Assembly: GCA_019359595.1 (NCBI GenBank)
Contig: JAHHGZ010000010.1
Location: 124,001 to 188,000 of the forward strand
Reading direction: 5' to 3'
Length of the DNA: 64,000 nucleotides
Origin: Cyanomargarita calcarea GSE-NOS-MK-12-04C
GTDB lineage: Bacteria; Cyanobacteriota; Cyanobacteriia; Cyanobacteriales; Nostocaceae
Below, piece by piece: positions 17,287 through 25,423 of the stretch. Position numbers and translations under genes: made by a program. Within the stretch, counting starts at the first letter, position 1, and each line of letters opens with the position of its first letter. The notes beneath the pieces are model-generated. The model was not told where the DNA came from, did not search any database, and saw only the letters and a program-made list of their open reading frames with translations.

Positions 17287-17403
17287 GTATCAACTTACAC
17301 CCCATGCCTTTTTTGCCGATTATCACCCCTCCTACCGCAAGACGGAAGCGAAAGATGGCTGGCAACGTTCTCCAAGCATGGTTTAAGCAGCAGCGTATTA
17401 AAT
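17287..17403 (+). pseudogene. Dienelactone hydrolase C-terminal fragment
   Basis: This stretch matches 14986-15087 of the intact gene, including 'ccttttttgccgattatc', 'gcgaaagatggctgg' and 'gcatggtttaagcagca'. It encodes the region around the catalytic His ([12 protein letters not shown] equivalent) to the C-terminus, with a frameshift. Together with 15161-15238 it represents one paralogue whose pieces are now 2.1 kb apart. Confidence 0.75.
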
Positions 17404-17477
17404 GAAACTTAACCATACCGTCAACAAGTTTCGCCGTATCGTGAAACAATCAACAAACTCTATAAATTGTCATTATT

Positions 17478-17570
17478 TTACGTTTTGAATACTTCGTCAA
17501 CTGGTATTTGATAGCCGTTGGCAAGACGATTTGTCATGTTCGCTGCGCCAGTAATTGCCATTAGTTCGCC
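17478..17570 (-). pseudogene. Possible carboxymuconolactone decarboxylase-family 3' fragment
   Basis: The minus strand reads ELMAITGAANMTNRLANGYQ, then IPVDEVFKT and stop. This resembles the last 30 residues of CMD/AhpD-like proteins. No 5' part is present; it runs directly into the UPF0175 fragment on the other strand. The assignment is from memory of the family ending and is tentative. Confidence 0.4.
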
Positions 17571-17576
17571 GAATAC

Positions 17577-17715
17577 GCATGCGTGCCAACTGGCGCAAAT
17601 GCAAACCAACGCTTTTCGTCAGCTTCTCAAACAACGTAATATCCCACTTTACTCCTACGAAATTGAAGATTTTGAACTGGACTTAAAAAACTTGCGGGAA
17701 TTCGCGCGGTTGTGA
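17577..17715 (+). pseudogene. UPF0175 antitoxin-like C-terminal fragment
   Basis: The frame ACQLAQMQTNAFRQLLKQRN and then IPLYSYEIEDFELDLKNLRE is nearly identical, in DNA and protein, to the intact UPF0175 gene at 20086-20334. The N-terminal 35 residues are missing and replaced by unrelated sequence (the 65-codon open frame from 17518). It is a partial duplicate. Confidence 0.75.
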
Positions 17716-17839
17716 TTAATACGCTTGAAGGATTTTTGAACGTCTTTAAGACATCAAGGACAACGCATGGCAAAACACTTCCCTATTGACTCCCTACTCT
17801 CAAAATGAGAGAATATATAAATCTCACCTGCTTTTTTAA

Positions 17840-18139
17840 ATGCATTTAATTGCAATCAGTCGGTTACGGGAAGTAGCTGCTAAGTATCCTGATGTTAGCG
17901 TTCAAATTGAAGACTGGTATACACTGGTCAAAGCTGCGACTTGGCAAACTTTAACAGAGGTGCAACAATTATATACTTCAGCCGAGGCAGTTGGAAACTT
18001 TACTGTTTTCAATATAAAAGGGAACCGCTATCGACTGATAGTAGGCATCAACTATGTAAAACAAACTATTTATTTTAAGTATTTTTTAACGCACGCTGAA
18101 TATGATAAGGATGAGTGGAAAAATGACCCTTACTTTTAA
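17840..18139 (+). CDS. higB: HigB-type toxin (mRNA interferase)
   Basis: A 99-residue protein of the HigB_toxin family (RelE-like fold), expected to cleave mRNA on the ribosome. The core reads TFVFNIKGNRYRLIVGINY-like in the sequence NFTVFNIKGNRYRLIVGINY, then YFKYFLTHAEYDKDEW, which is the diagnostic C-terminal pattern. It overlaps the antitoxin gene by 17 bp, the reversed toxin-first order typical of HigBA. It appears intact. Confidence 0.88.
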   Translation: MHLIAISRLREVAAKYPDVSVQIEDWYTLVKAATWQTLTEVQQLYTSAEAVGNFTVFNIKGNRYRLIVGINYVKQTIYFKYFLTHAEYDKDEWKNDPYF

Positions 18140-18527
18140 TCGCGAAGTTTACGCTAATCTTTTAAAGGAAGCGCTGCCACGAGCAATTAACACGAAAGAG
18201 GAATACGAAAGAGCACTTTCCATTGTTGAAGCTTTAATGTACAAAGAAAATTTAACAATTGAAGAAGACCAGATTTATGATTTATTTATAATTCTAATTG
18301 AAAAATTTGAAGCAGAAAATTACCCATTACAAAATTTATCTACTCCTCACAGTCGGTTACTACACTTAATAGAAGCTAACGACTTAAAGCAAACAGATTT
18401 GCTAGATGTATTTGGTTCAAGTGGTATTGCTTCTGAAGTTATCAATGGTAAACGCGAGATTAGCAAAACTCATGCGAAGAAACTTGGCGCACGTTTTAAT
18501 ATTACTCCAAGTGTGTTTTTAGCATAA
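18123..18527 (+). CDS. higA: HigA-type antitoxin, XRE-family HTH
   Basis: A 134-residue partner of HigB counted from the ATG at 18123 (MTLTFNREVYANLLKEALP); the frame is open from 18102. The N-terminal half is the HigA-specific helical domain (TKEEYERALSIVEALMYKEN). The C-terminal half is a Cro/C1-type HTH: LLHLIEANDLKQTDLLDVFG and SSGIASEVINGKREISKTHA. It should neutralise HigB and repress the operon. Confidence 0.88.
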   Translation: MTLTFNREVYANLLKEALPRAINTKEEYERALSIVEALMYKENLTIEEDQIYDLFIILIEKFEAENYPLQNLSTPHSRLLHLIEANDLKQTDLLDVFGSSGIASEVINGKREISKTHAKKLGARFNITPSVFLA

Positions 18528-18632
18528 AATAGAGCATAAGCGGAACGACGGGAGCGAAAAGTTGTTGTTCCTTAGATAAATTCCTCAAGTCTTCATAATA
18601 TGACTTTTTCACAGGCTTGTTTTCTGTTTTAT

Positions 18633-18773
18633 TAGGACTTACGCTCGTATTGTCTGAAAAGCCCCAGAACCGTAGTGGTAATAGCTACGCAAGGCGAAAC
18701 GCCTACATATTGGCGAAGGAAGCCATCCCGCAGGGTATTACCACTACATTCGTTATGTTTAGCGTAAGTCCTA
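18633..18773. mobile_element. MITE-like element with nested inverted repeats, 141 bp
   Basis: Perfect 13-bp terminal inverted repeats, TAGGACTTACGCT (18633-18645) and its inverse (18761-18773), enclose a second perfect 12-bp pair, GTAGTGGTAATA (18672-18683) and its inverse (18736-18747). No open frame lies inside. TA bases at both borders suit a TA-targeting (IS630/Tc1-like) transposase acting in trans. A lone related end, 'gtaggacttacacga', is at 15476. The element ends three bases before the stop codon of the binding-protein gene. Confidence 0.7.
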
Positions 18774-18776
18774 TAA

Positions 18777-19595
18777 CTAATTTGGCAGTGATTCTGGTAA
18801 CTGTGGAGGTTGAGATTGAAACCATTTTTGGTAGATTTGGTTATAAGTACCATTTGCTAACAGAGTGCCGATACCTTTGTTAATAATGCCCAAGTTAGGA
18901 GAATTTTGAGGTGTAGCAATGCCGTAATATTCTTCTGTAAGTAATTGACCAACTACTTGAATTCTTCTGAGACTGCCTGTTTTAATGGCGTATGAAGTAG
19001 CGAAAGCATCGCATAATACTGCATCAACATTGCCATTACTCAATTCTTGGAAAAATTCAGTTCCTGAATTAAAAGTACTAATTTTGGCATCTGGGATAGT
19101 TTTGGCAAAATCAGCACCAGGAGTACCAATTTGCACGGCAATTTTTTTGCCTTTGAGATTATTTAAGCCTTGAATATCTTGGGTATTTTCTTTAACTGCA
19201 ATTGCTAATCCAGCTTTTAAATAAGGTCGGGAAAAAGAGATACTTTTGAGCCGTTCACGAGTGATTGTAATGCCATTAATTGCTGCATCGACTCTGTTTG
19301 CAATCAAAGTAGAAATCATCCCGTCAAAGGATAAACTTTCAAACTGAACTGCTAACCCGCTTACTTTAGCAATTGCATTCATTAAATCAATATCAAAACC
19401 TTCTAAGTTACCATTAGGGGCTTGAAATCCAAAGGGGATAAAAGTCGGGTCTGTCGCAACTTTGAAGATTTTTACACCGGATTTTATATCTGGTTTAGTC
19501 AGGGTTAGATGGGAACTGTTGCAGGCAATGACCAGCAATAGACAACAACCGCTGAGAATTAGCTGATTAAATCGACGATTAAGCCATCTTGCCAT
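18777..19595 (-). CDS. Amino-acid-type ABC transporter substrate-binding lipoprotein
   Basis: A 272-residue family-3 extracellular solute-binding protein, likely for polar amino acids. The N-terminus from the ATG at 19595 is basic then hydrophobic and ends in a lipobox (LLVIAC), so it should be a lipoprotein. The binding domain shows FIPFGFQAPNGNLEGFDIDL, INGITITRERLKSISFSRPY and GKKIAVQIGTPGADFA, the standard motifs. An upstream TTG-started frame (19628) is less likely. No permease or ATPase gene is adjacent, so it is an orphan. Confidence 0.88.
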   Translation of the reverse strand: MARWLNRRFNQLILSGCCLLLVIACNSSHLTLTKPDIKSGVKIFKVATDPTFIPFGFQAPNGNLEGFDIDLMNAIAKVSGLAVQFESLSFDGMISTLIANRVDAAINGITITRERLKSISFSRPYLKAGLAIAVKENTQDIQGLNNLKGKKIAVQIGTPGADFAKTIPDAKISTFNSGTEFFQELSNGNVDAVLCDAFATSYAIKTGSLRRIQVVGQLLTEEYYGIATPQNSPNLGIINKGIGTLLANGTYNQIYQKWFQSQPPQLPESLPN

Positions 19596-19803
19596 AATCT
19601 TGATTTTTTCTATAGTGGAAGATGTCAAATATAATATTCACGTCTTCATCTGACATTTCCGCATTTAAGGAATGCATTGATAGCCAGGGACTGAAAAGAG
19701 TTATAGTGATCGAGAGTTGAGTGAGGCACCTCTACATCTTGACGTTAATAAGCGTACTTCCTTACTCGACTTGCTTCATGGCTTCGCAGAGGAAGACTTG
19801 ACA

Positions 19804-19995
19804 TTAGAAGTCACGTTCCTCTCGTAGCAATTCTAATGTCGTAGGTGAACCAGGTGGTGGTGTCCAGCGAATTCTATCCATTGTTGCCAAAACTTCCTCA
19901 CAAGACCGTTCATCTTTTTGAGGGTGTGTTCTACGATTTAGTTGATTATTTACCACTTCAATCACAAATTCTTCGAGTGCTTCAAGGGTCATCAC
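19804..19995 (-). CDS. Small acidic protein, possible antitoxin
   Basis: A 63-residue protein with a helical N-terminus (LEALEEFVIEVVNNQLNRRT) and a C-terminus RIRWTPPPGSPTTLELLREE. I recall similar small cyanobacterial proteins beside PIN-type toxins, but no toxin frame follows here. The next 100 bp downstream hold no recognisable gene. A second ATG at codon 2 is also possible. Function is unproven. Confidence 0.5.
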   Translation of the reverse strand: MMTLEALEEFVIEVVNNQLNRRTHPQKDERSCEEVLATMDRIRWTPPPGSPTTLELLREERDF

Positions 19996-20085
19996 CCTAA
20001 ACTCCTCACAATACGGTAAAGTTCCAGTTATACAAAAAGGTTTCTTGAGCTATCCTGAAAGAATGATTGGTGAGAAAACCTTGCT

Positions 20086-20334
20086 ATGAGCGTTATTATT
20101 TTAGACGATATCTTACAAGCATCTGGGCTTACAGAGAGTGAGTTTCGCCAAGAAATAGCACTACACCTGTTCGGTACAGGTCGCTTAACCTTGGGCTATG
20201 CGTGCCAACTTGCGCAAATGCAAACCAACGCTTTTCGTCAGCTTCTCAAACAGCGTAATATCCCACTTTACTCCTACGAAGTTGAAGATTTTGAACTGGA
20301 CTTAAAAAACTTGCGGGAATTGGGACGGCTGTGA
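20086..20334 (+). CDS. UPF0175 family antitoxin-like protein
   Basis: An 82-residue UPF0175 protein: SGLTESEFRQEIALHLFGTG, LTLGYACQLAQMQTNAFRQL and LYSYEVEDFELDLKNLREL. The family is a putative HTH antitoxin usually followed by a DUF3368 PIN-like toxin. Here the toxin start overlaps the stop by GTGA, but the toxin frame ends after 12 codons (20331-20369). So the antitoxin is intact and the toxin lost. A partial duplicate is at 17577-17715. Confidence 0.85.
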   Translation: MSVIILDDILQASGLTESEFRQEIALHLFGTGRLTLGYACQLAQMQTNAFRQLLKQRNIPLYSYEVEDFELDLKNLRELGRL

Positions 20335-20369
20335 TTGTTATCAGTGATACATCGGCAATTAGAAATTGA
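20331..20369 (+). pseudogene. DUF3368 PIN-like toxin, N-terminal stub
   Basis: GTG at 20331, overlapping the UPF0175 stop, opens MIVISDTSAIRN and then a TGA. VISDTSxI is the conserved first strand, with the metal-binding Asp, of DUF3368 PIN-like proteins. Nothing further of the toxin (normally about 150 residues) is recognisable downstream. Confidence 0.65.
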
Positions 20370-20484
20370 AGTTTAATCCTGAGGGGCGATGAAATAGGCT
20401 GAAAAGCTTTATATGTAAAGCATATAACATTTTGTGATAGAAAAGGATAAATCTCAATTTGCAAGGGGATTTTATTTTTATTTT

Positions 20485-21639
20485 TTACCGAATACCATCA
20501 TTATCAATCGCACTGTAACTGTTATTCGGGGAAAGACCCAACCAAGGGTCAGAATTAGGAGTTAAGAAAAGTTGAGAATAAACTCTTTCATTCAGCGCAT
20601 TCACATTCTGAGTTTGAGAACCCTGGATAAACCATTGATGAAGTTGGCGATGCAGCATATACTCGTTCCTGACGGTATCTAAAGCCATTGCCGCTTCAAA
20701 ATTGCGAACAAGTTCATCTGGGTTCGCACTCGGGGATTTTTTCGCTTTGATTAATGAGATACTGTTGTTATCTAGCTTTGCATCATTAATATATAGTTGA
20801 GCTATCCGATTCCAAGTTGCTTCATCGCTAACTTCTGCGTTCTTATTCAAAAGAGGATTTTCCACCCTCATCTTACTAATAGCTATAGAACCTGCTGCAG
20901 TTGCACTCGGTGGTTGAGTTGAATTGTTTGAAATCCCCAATCTGGGAGAAGACGAGATACCCAATTTAGATAAATCTACAGCTAACTGAGATTGCAGCGA
21001 ATTTAGGCGATCGCTATGATATTTTCTTAAAAAAGCTTCCCCAAGTTTAGGAGAAAGTTTACTATATTCCTTCACAGCCACTTCAGAAGTTTGCAACTGA
21101 CGCAAAAAAGCCTTGGGACCGTACAATCCAGGAATCGCATCAATCGGACGACCGGAACTATCTAATATATAGTGAATGCTGTTACCTGTAACTGTCCTCT
21201 CCAATTTCCGTCCATCACCAAAATCAATCGTCACCTTTGGAGCAGGACGTACCGATTGCCAGTGGAGAATATAACGGTCTTGCAGTAGCTTGGAAATTTC
21301 TGCATTCGGATACAGTGCAACTCTAAAAAAGCGACTGTTCGCACAACTCAAATCTTGGTCGAGTTTACCCAGCAACCGCAAAGATAAAATCGGTTTACCA
21401 GTAGCTTTGGCTTTCTCTTTCGCCTGTTCTAAATCAGTATACCAGTACAACTTCGAGGCGTAGCAATCCCGCTGCTGACAAAGAGTATCTAAAGCTGCAC
21501 GGATTTTGGGGGAGTTTAATTGATTTTGATTCTTCTGAAGAAATGTTTCTAACCCAGTTTGCCCTTGTTTCCGCAGTGTAGCAACTTCTTCAGATTTAGG
21601 AGTTTGGCTATATCCAACTTGCGAGAAACTCACACCCAC
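20485..21639 (-). CDS. Thioredoxin-like domain protein; signal peptide broken by an insertion
   Basis: A 384-residue open frame from a GTG at 21639. Residues about 70-130 look like a thioredoxin-fold segment (YTDLEQAKEKAKATGKPILS and FFRVALYPNAEISKLLQDRY), without a CxxC redox pair, so it is probably not a classical thiol oxidoreductase. The true start is likely an ATG at 21705: from there MLIKNFQVIFAIA leads, after removing 21649-21672, into LVGVSFSQVGYSQ, a clean signal peptide. The insertion places an in-frame TAG at codon 14. Unless translation restarts at the GTG, the gene is inactive; any restarted product lacks an export signal. Confidence 0.7.
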   Translation of the reverse strand: MGVSFSQVGYSQTPKSEEVATLRKQGQTGLETFLQKNQNQLNSPKIRAALDTLCQQRDCYASKLYWYTDLEQAKEKAKATGKPILSLRLLGKLDQDLSCANSRFFRVALYPNAEISKLLQDRYILHWQSVRPAPKVTIDFGDGRKLERTVTGNSIHYILDSSGRPIDAIPGLYGPKAFLRQLQTSEVAVKEYSKLSPKLGEAFLRKYHSDRLNSLQSQLAVDLSKLGISSSPRLGISNNSTQPPSATAAGSIAISKMRVENPLLNKNAEVSDEATWNRIAQLYINDAKLDNNSISLIKAKKSPSANPDELVRNFEAAMALDTVRNEYMLHRQLHQWFIQGSQTQNVNALNERVYSQLFLTPNSDPWLGLSPNNSYSAIDNDGIR

Positions 21640-21648
21640 AAGTGCGAT

Positions 21649-21672
21649 TCTCCTTCGGAGACGCTACGCGAT
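21649..21672. repeat. 24-bp palindromic insertion at a HIP1 site
   Basis: The core CTCCTTCGGAG is flanked by a duplicated GCGAT. Removing these 24 bases rebuilds the HIP1-like site 'gtgcgatcgcaaaa' and an uninterrupted signal peptide in the gene at 20485. The insert length is a multiple of three, so the damage comes from its own TAG, not from a frameshift. Confidence 0.78.
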
Positions 21673-21922
21673 CGCAAAAATAACTTGAAAATTTTTGATT
21701 AACATATTTTGGACACAGGCAAAAAGAGGGGTACCATTTATGAATTCACCACCACCATAAAAGTTTCCGCAAATATTTTCATGGTTTATGGTTATATAGC
21801 CATAGAGATATAGGTTAATTCGTTTATATCAATCTCCCACAAACTACACTTCTGTCAAGATTGTAAAAATATTGTTACAATGAAGAGACAGCGATGACGC
21901 TACACGTAGCGAGGCAACCAAA

Positions 21923-22267
21923 ATGGATGCCAATGAATTTTTGAGTAGATATGCAGCCGGACAAAGAGATTTTAAGGGTCTAAACTTAATTGCAGCGAAC
22001 CTGAAGAAAACAAACCTCAGTGGAATTAACCTAAGTGGTGCCAACCTCAGTGGGGCCAAGCTGGACAAAGCGAATTTGAGTAATGCCAATCTCACTGGAG
22101 CCATCCTCACAGGAGCTAATTTAACTGAAACCAACTTACAGGGAGCCGACCTGAGTGCTGTAGATATAACTGATGTAAATCTGAGTCAAGCTTACCTGAG
22201 TGGGGCAATCCTACCTGATGGAGTTAGCCGAACTTCTGTATCCAATCACCTCAAATCGGTTCGATAA
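21923..22267 (+). CDS. Pentapeptide repeat protein
   Basis: A 114-residue protein. Residues 1-20 form a short lead (MDANEFLSRYAAGQRDFKGL) common in cyanobacterial pentapeptide proteins. Then about 15 A(D/N)LxG-type repeats follow (for example ANLSGAKLDKANLSNANLTG), which would fold as a right-handed quadrilateral beta helix. It ends in a short basic tail. It lies 55 bp upstream of the allophycocyanin paralogue in the same direction and may share its transcript. No specific function can be assigned. Confidence 0.88.
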   Translation: MDANEFLSRYAAGQRDFKGLNLIAANLKKTNLSGINLSGANLSGAKLDKANLSNANLTGAILTGANLTETNLQGADLSAVDITDVNLSQAYLSGAILPDGVSRTSVSNHLKSVR

Positions 22268-22322
22268 CTTAGTAAAGAAAACAACTGAGTTCACGTAATT
22301 CAATTTTTGAAGGAATAATATA

Positions 22323-22805
22323 ATGAGTATTGTCATGAAGTCGATTCTCAACGCAGATGCTGATGCTCGGTTTCTGACCCCTGGAGAACTGGCAGGGATT
22401 AAGGAGTTTATTGCCAGTGGTGAGCGTCGGGTCAAACTTGTACAAACATTAACCGAAAATCGGCATCGCATAGTTAAGCAAGCTGGAAACCAATTATTTC
22501 AAAGATATCCAAACATTGTCTCTCCCGGTGGTAATGCTTACGGTCAAGAAATGACTGCAACCTGCCTGCGGGACATGGATTATTATCTCCGTTTAATTAC
22601 TTACAGCGTTGTAGCGGGTGATTCAGCACCGATTCAAGAAATTGGAGTCATAGGTGTTCGCCAAATGTACAAATCTCTCGGGACACCGATTGAAGCGGTT
22701 GCCGAAAGTGCTAGAGCTATGAAGAGTGTCACTACTTCGATGATGTCAGCGGAAGACGCTCGGGAAGTTGGCGGTTACTTCGACTACTTAATTGCAAACT
22801 TATGA
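22323..22805 (+). CDS. Allophycocyanin alpha-subunit paralogue
   Basis: A 160-residue phycobiliprotein. [38 protein letters not shown] and [20 protein letters not shown] match ApcA closely. The bilin-attachment Cys81 is present, so a phycocyanobilin should be bound. It is more divergent than a housekeeping ApcA (for example [20 protein letters not shown]) and has no beta-subunit gene beside it, unlike apcAB. It is probably a minor or stress-type core subunit (ApcA2-like). The stop overlaps the nblA start by 4 bp (ATGA), which implies coupled translation. An AAGGAATA ribosome binding site precedes it. Confidence 0.88.
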   Translation: MSIVMKSILNADADARFLTPGELAGIKEFIASGERRVKLVQTLTENRHRIVKQAGNQLFQRYPNIVSPGGNAYGQEMTATCLRDMDYYLRLITYSVVAGDSAPIQEIGVIGVRQMYKSLGTPIEAVAESARAMKSVTTSMMSAEDAREVGGYFDYLIANL

Positions 22806-22990
22806 ATCAGCACATGAAATTATCTTTAGAGCAAGAATTTAGTATTAGAAGCTTTGCCAATCAAGTAGAGCAGATGTCTCGGGAACAAGCCCAGGATTTT
22901 TTGCTGATGCTGTACCAGCAGATGATGGTTAAAGATGCCACATACCAGGAATTGCTCAGGCAAGAGTGGAGACTCGATTCCGTTGAGTAA
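22802..22990 (+). CDS. nblA: NblA, phycobilisome degradation adaptor
   Basis: A 62-residue helical protein. [20 protein letters not shown], then [20 protein letters not shown], matches NblA, the small adaptor that binds phycobilisomes and recruits a Clp protease during nutrient starvation. The conserved C-terminal LLRQEW is present. Its ATG lies inside the stop of the allophycocyanin paralogue, so synthesis of an antenna subunit and an antenna-degrading adaptor is linked. Confidence 0.9.
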   Translation: MNQHMKLSLEQEFSIRSFANQVEQMSREQAQDFLLMLYQQMMVKDATYQELLRQEWRLDSVE

Positions 22991-23050
22991 GAGGGTAGAT
23001 TGAATCTCGTGTAATAGATATAGGCACAATTCATGTATTGTGCCTACAGG

Positions 23051-23689
23051 CTATTTTGAACTGTTAATCAAGGCCTCAAATTCTTCTAGAGTCTGACTCA
23101 CACCAACAACCTTGGCACGTTGCATATATTGAGGGATAATTTCCACAACAGCGATCACAGGAAAAGTTGGAGAAATTAGAGACTTGACATACTTACCAGC
23201 AACCAATATATATATAGTTAACTTCTCAGCAGTGTAAATCCATAGCTCAGGAACAGCCAACGCTTCATAGGCATCAAGTTCCGTTTTGGAAGTCACATCA
23301 GTTTCTAACGCTAAATCGGGTGGTGGAACTTGGGATAAATCGACCCGTTCCTTACCAATAACAGCCTTATAATTTTCGATGTAGAAGCAATCATCAGGTT
23401 CAATACCAGCAGCCATCCCCTGACGTTTGAAAGTAGTCGAACCCAAAGGTTCCCAAGCACGTTTCTGGTATTTGAGAATAATTTTTACTAAATCGGCTAG
23501 CAATACCTTGGAGCGTTCATGTTCTGGTAAAGGTGCCATAATTTCTAAAATCCCATTGGCATAGGCAATTCTCGAAGCACGCTGCATTCCTAACTCAGCT
23601 AAAATCCCCTCAAACCGTTGCCAAGATATCGGCTGGAGAGTTACTTTTTCACCAGGTTCTAATTGCAAACGGATTCCAGTTGTCAGCAT
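23051..23689 (-). CDS. Uma2 family putative endonuclease
   Basis: A 212-residue paralogue of the gene at 5276: same EIMAPLPEHERSKVLLADLV, EPDDCFYIENYKAVIGKERV and PPPDLALETDVTS blocks, in the same order. It ends in LEEFEALINSSK. It is convergent with nblA and divergent from the photolyase gene 90 bp away. The PD-(D/E)XK-type residues appear intact; the cellular role is unknown. Confidence 0.85.
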   Translation of the reverse strand: MLTTGIRLQLEPGEKVTLQPISWQRFEGILAELGMQRASRIAYANGILEIMAPLPEHERSKVLLADLVKIILKYQKRAWEPLGSTTFKRQGMAAGIEPDDCFYIENYKAVIGKERVDLSQVPPPDLALETDVTSKTELDAYEALAVPELWIYTAEKLTIYILVAGKYVKSLISPTFPVIAVVEIIPQYMQRAKVVGVSQTLEEFEALINSSK

Positions 23690-23779
23690 AGCGATTCTAA
23701 TCCCTTGCTTCTACATCATCATTGTCGCATTTCATTCGATCTAGTGCGTGAGACTAAATTAGAATATAAATAAACAACT

Positions 23780-25267
23780 ATGACCATCGGTGTTTGGATA
23801 TTAGGGGATCAACTTTCGACAGAACAAGCAGCACTACAAAAAAATAGCCCAGTAATATTCATCGAATCGCTGCATCACGTCCAAGCACGTCCCTACCACA
23901 AACAAAAGCTAGTATTAATTTGGTCAGCAATGCGCCATTTTGCCGAGGAATTGCGCCAATTGGGTCATTCAGTCACCTATAAAACAGCTGAGAATTTTAC
24001 ACAACCCCTAATCGAGTGGATAAAAGAGCATAAAATTACAGAACTGCGGGTGATGGCACCAACAGATAAACCATTTGGCCAATTAATTCAGAAATTAGAA
24101 TTACCTTGTAAAATTACCACGATCCCCAACAACCATTTCCTCTGGAGTAGCGAAGAATTCCAAAAATGGGCAAAACCTCGCAAGCGGATGTTGATGGAAG
24201 ACTTTTACAGAGAAGGAAGACGACGCTTTGATATATTGATGGTAGGAGATAAACCAATTGGCGGACAGTGGAACTTAGATAAAGAAAACCGTCAACCGCC
24301 AAAAGGTAGATTAAATACACCTCCAGCAAAATGGTTTGAACCAGATGCGATAACAACTGATGTAATTGAATACGTCAATTCTCTCACGATCCCAACCTAT
24401 GGCGAATTAGAAAATTTTCGTTGGGGAGTGACTCGCAAAGATGCATTGCAAGTATTAGACTGGTTCATCGAAAATCGTCTGCCAAATTTTGGTCCCTATC
24501 AAGATGCAATGGTCACAGGGGAAGAAACAATGTGGCATGCCATGATATCCCCGTACCTAAATATTGGATTACTGCAACCATTAGAAGTTGTCAAAAAGGC
24601 AGAACAAGCATATCAAGAAAAACAACTCCCCCTCAACAGCGTCGAAGGCTTCATCCGTCAGGTGATGGGTTGGCGGGAATATATGCACGGTATATATGAA
24701 TACGTCAGTGCAGATTATCCCGAAAAAAATTGGTTCAACCACACCCAACCCCTACCAGAATTTTTCTGGAATGGTGAGACAAAGATGAATTGTCTACACC
24801 AAATTCTCACCCAAGTGCAAGATATCGGTTACGCCCATCATATCCAACGGTTAATGGTATTGAGTAATTTTTCTCTCATCGCTGGATTTTCACCCCAAGA
24901 AGTTGAGAATTGGTTTCACTCTGCCTTCATCGACGCTTACGATTGGGTAATGCAAACCAACGTCATCGGGATGGGGTTATTTGCAGATGGAGGAATATTA
25001 GCCTCAAAACCTTATGCCGCATCGGGAAATTATGTAAATAAGATGAGCGATTATTGTAAAAGTTGCGTTTACAATCCCAAAGAACGCACAGGGGAAAAAG
25101 CCTGTCCCTTCAACTTCTTCTACTGGGACTTCTTAGCTCGTCATCGAGAAAAACTGCAATCCCAAGGAAGGATGAGCTTTATTTTGGCAAACCTCGACCG
25201 AATGGATGAAGGAGAATTACAAACCATCCAGCAACAAGCAACAGAATGGCACAGAGAAAACCAGTAG
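23780..25267 (+). CDS. FeS-type bacterial cryptochrome/(6-4) photolyase (PhrB-like)
   Basis: A 495-residue flavoprotein of the FeS-BCP (deoxyribodipyrimidine photolyase-related) group, which repairs UV photoproducts or senses light. N-terminal antenna domain: GVWILGDQLS and AMRHFAEELRQLGHSVTYK. C-terminal FAD domain: VEGFIRQVMGWREYMHGIYE and NVIGMGLFADGGILASKPY. Four cysteines at 338, 426, 429 and 442 have the spacing 88-3-13, matching as I recall the cluster ligands of Agrobacterium PhrB (350, 438, 441, 454). FAD plus [4Fe-4S] is therefore expected. It stands alone. Confidence 0.93.
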   Translation: MTIGVWILGDQLSTEQAALQKNSPVIFIESLHHVQARPYHKQKLVLIWSAMRHFAEELRQLGHSVTYKTAENFTQPLIEWIKEHKITELRVMAPTDKPFGQLIQKLELPCKITTIPNNHFLWSSEEFQKWAKPRKRMLMEDFYREGRRRFDILMVGDKPIGGQWNLDKENRQPPKGRLNTPPAKWFEPDAITTDVIEYVNSLTIPTYGELENFRWGVTRKDALQVLDWFIENRLPNFGPYQDAMVTGEETMWHAMISPYLNIGLLQPLEVVKKAEQAYQEKQLPLNSVEGFIRQVMGWREYMHGIYEYVSADYPEKNWFNHTQPLPEFFWNGETKMNCLHQILTQVQDIGYAHHIQRLMVLSNFSLIAGFSPQEVENWFHSAFIDAYDWVMQTNVIGMGLFADGGILASKPYAASGNYVNKMSDYCKSCVYNPKERTGEKACPFNFFYWDFLARHREKLQSQGRMSFILANLDRMDEGELQTIQQQATEWHRENQ

Positions 25268-25423
25268 TCATTTTCATCATCCATCCGTATCCTACCCTAC
25301 GGTTAATTAATCATTTATTTTTCATTTTGTTTGCAAGAACCCCACTCAACACTCATAAAGCTACGCGATCGCGGGATATAATATCAAGTCCGGTAAATGA
25401 CTCATAATTCCTGTTCCATTATT

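Noticed and set aside
17105-17449. 114-codon minus-strand open frame
   Set aside because: Its first part is antisense to the dienelactone hydrolase fragment; no family resemblance.
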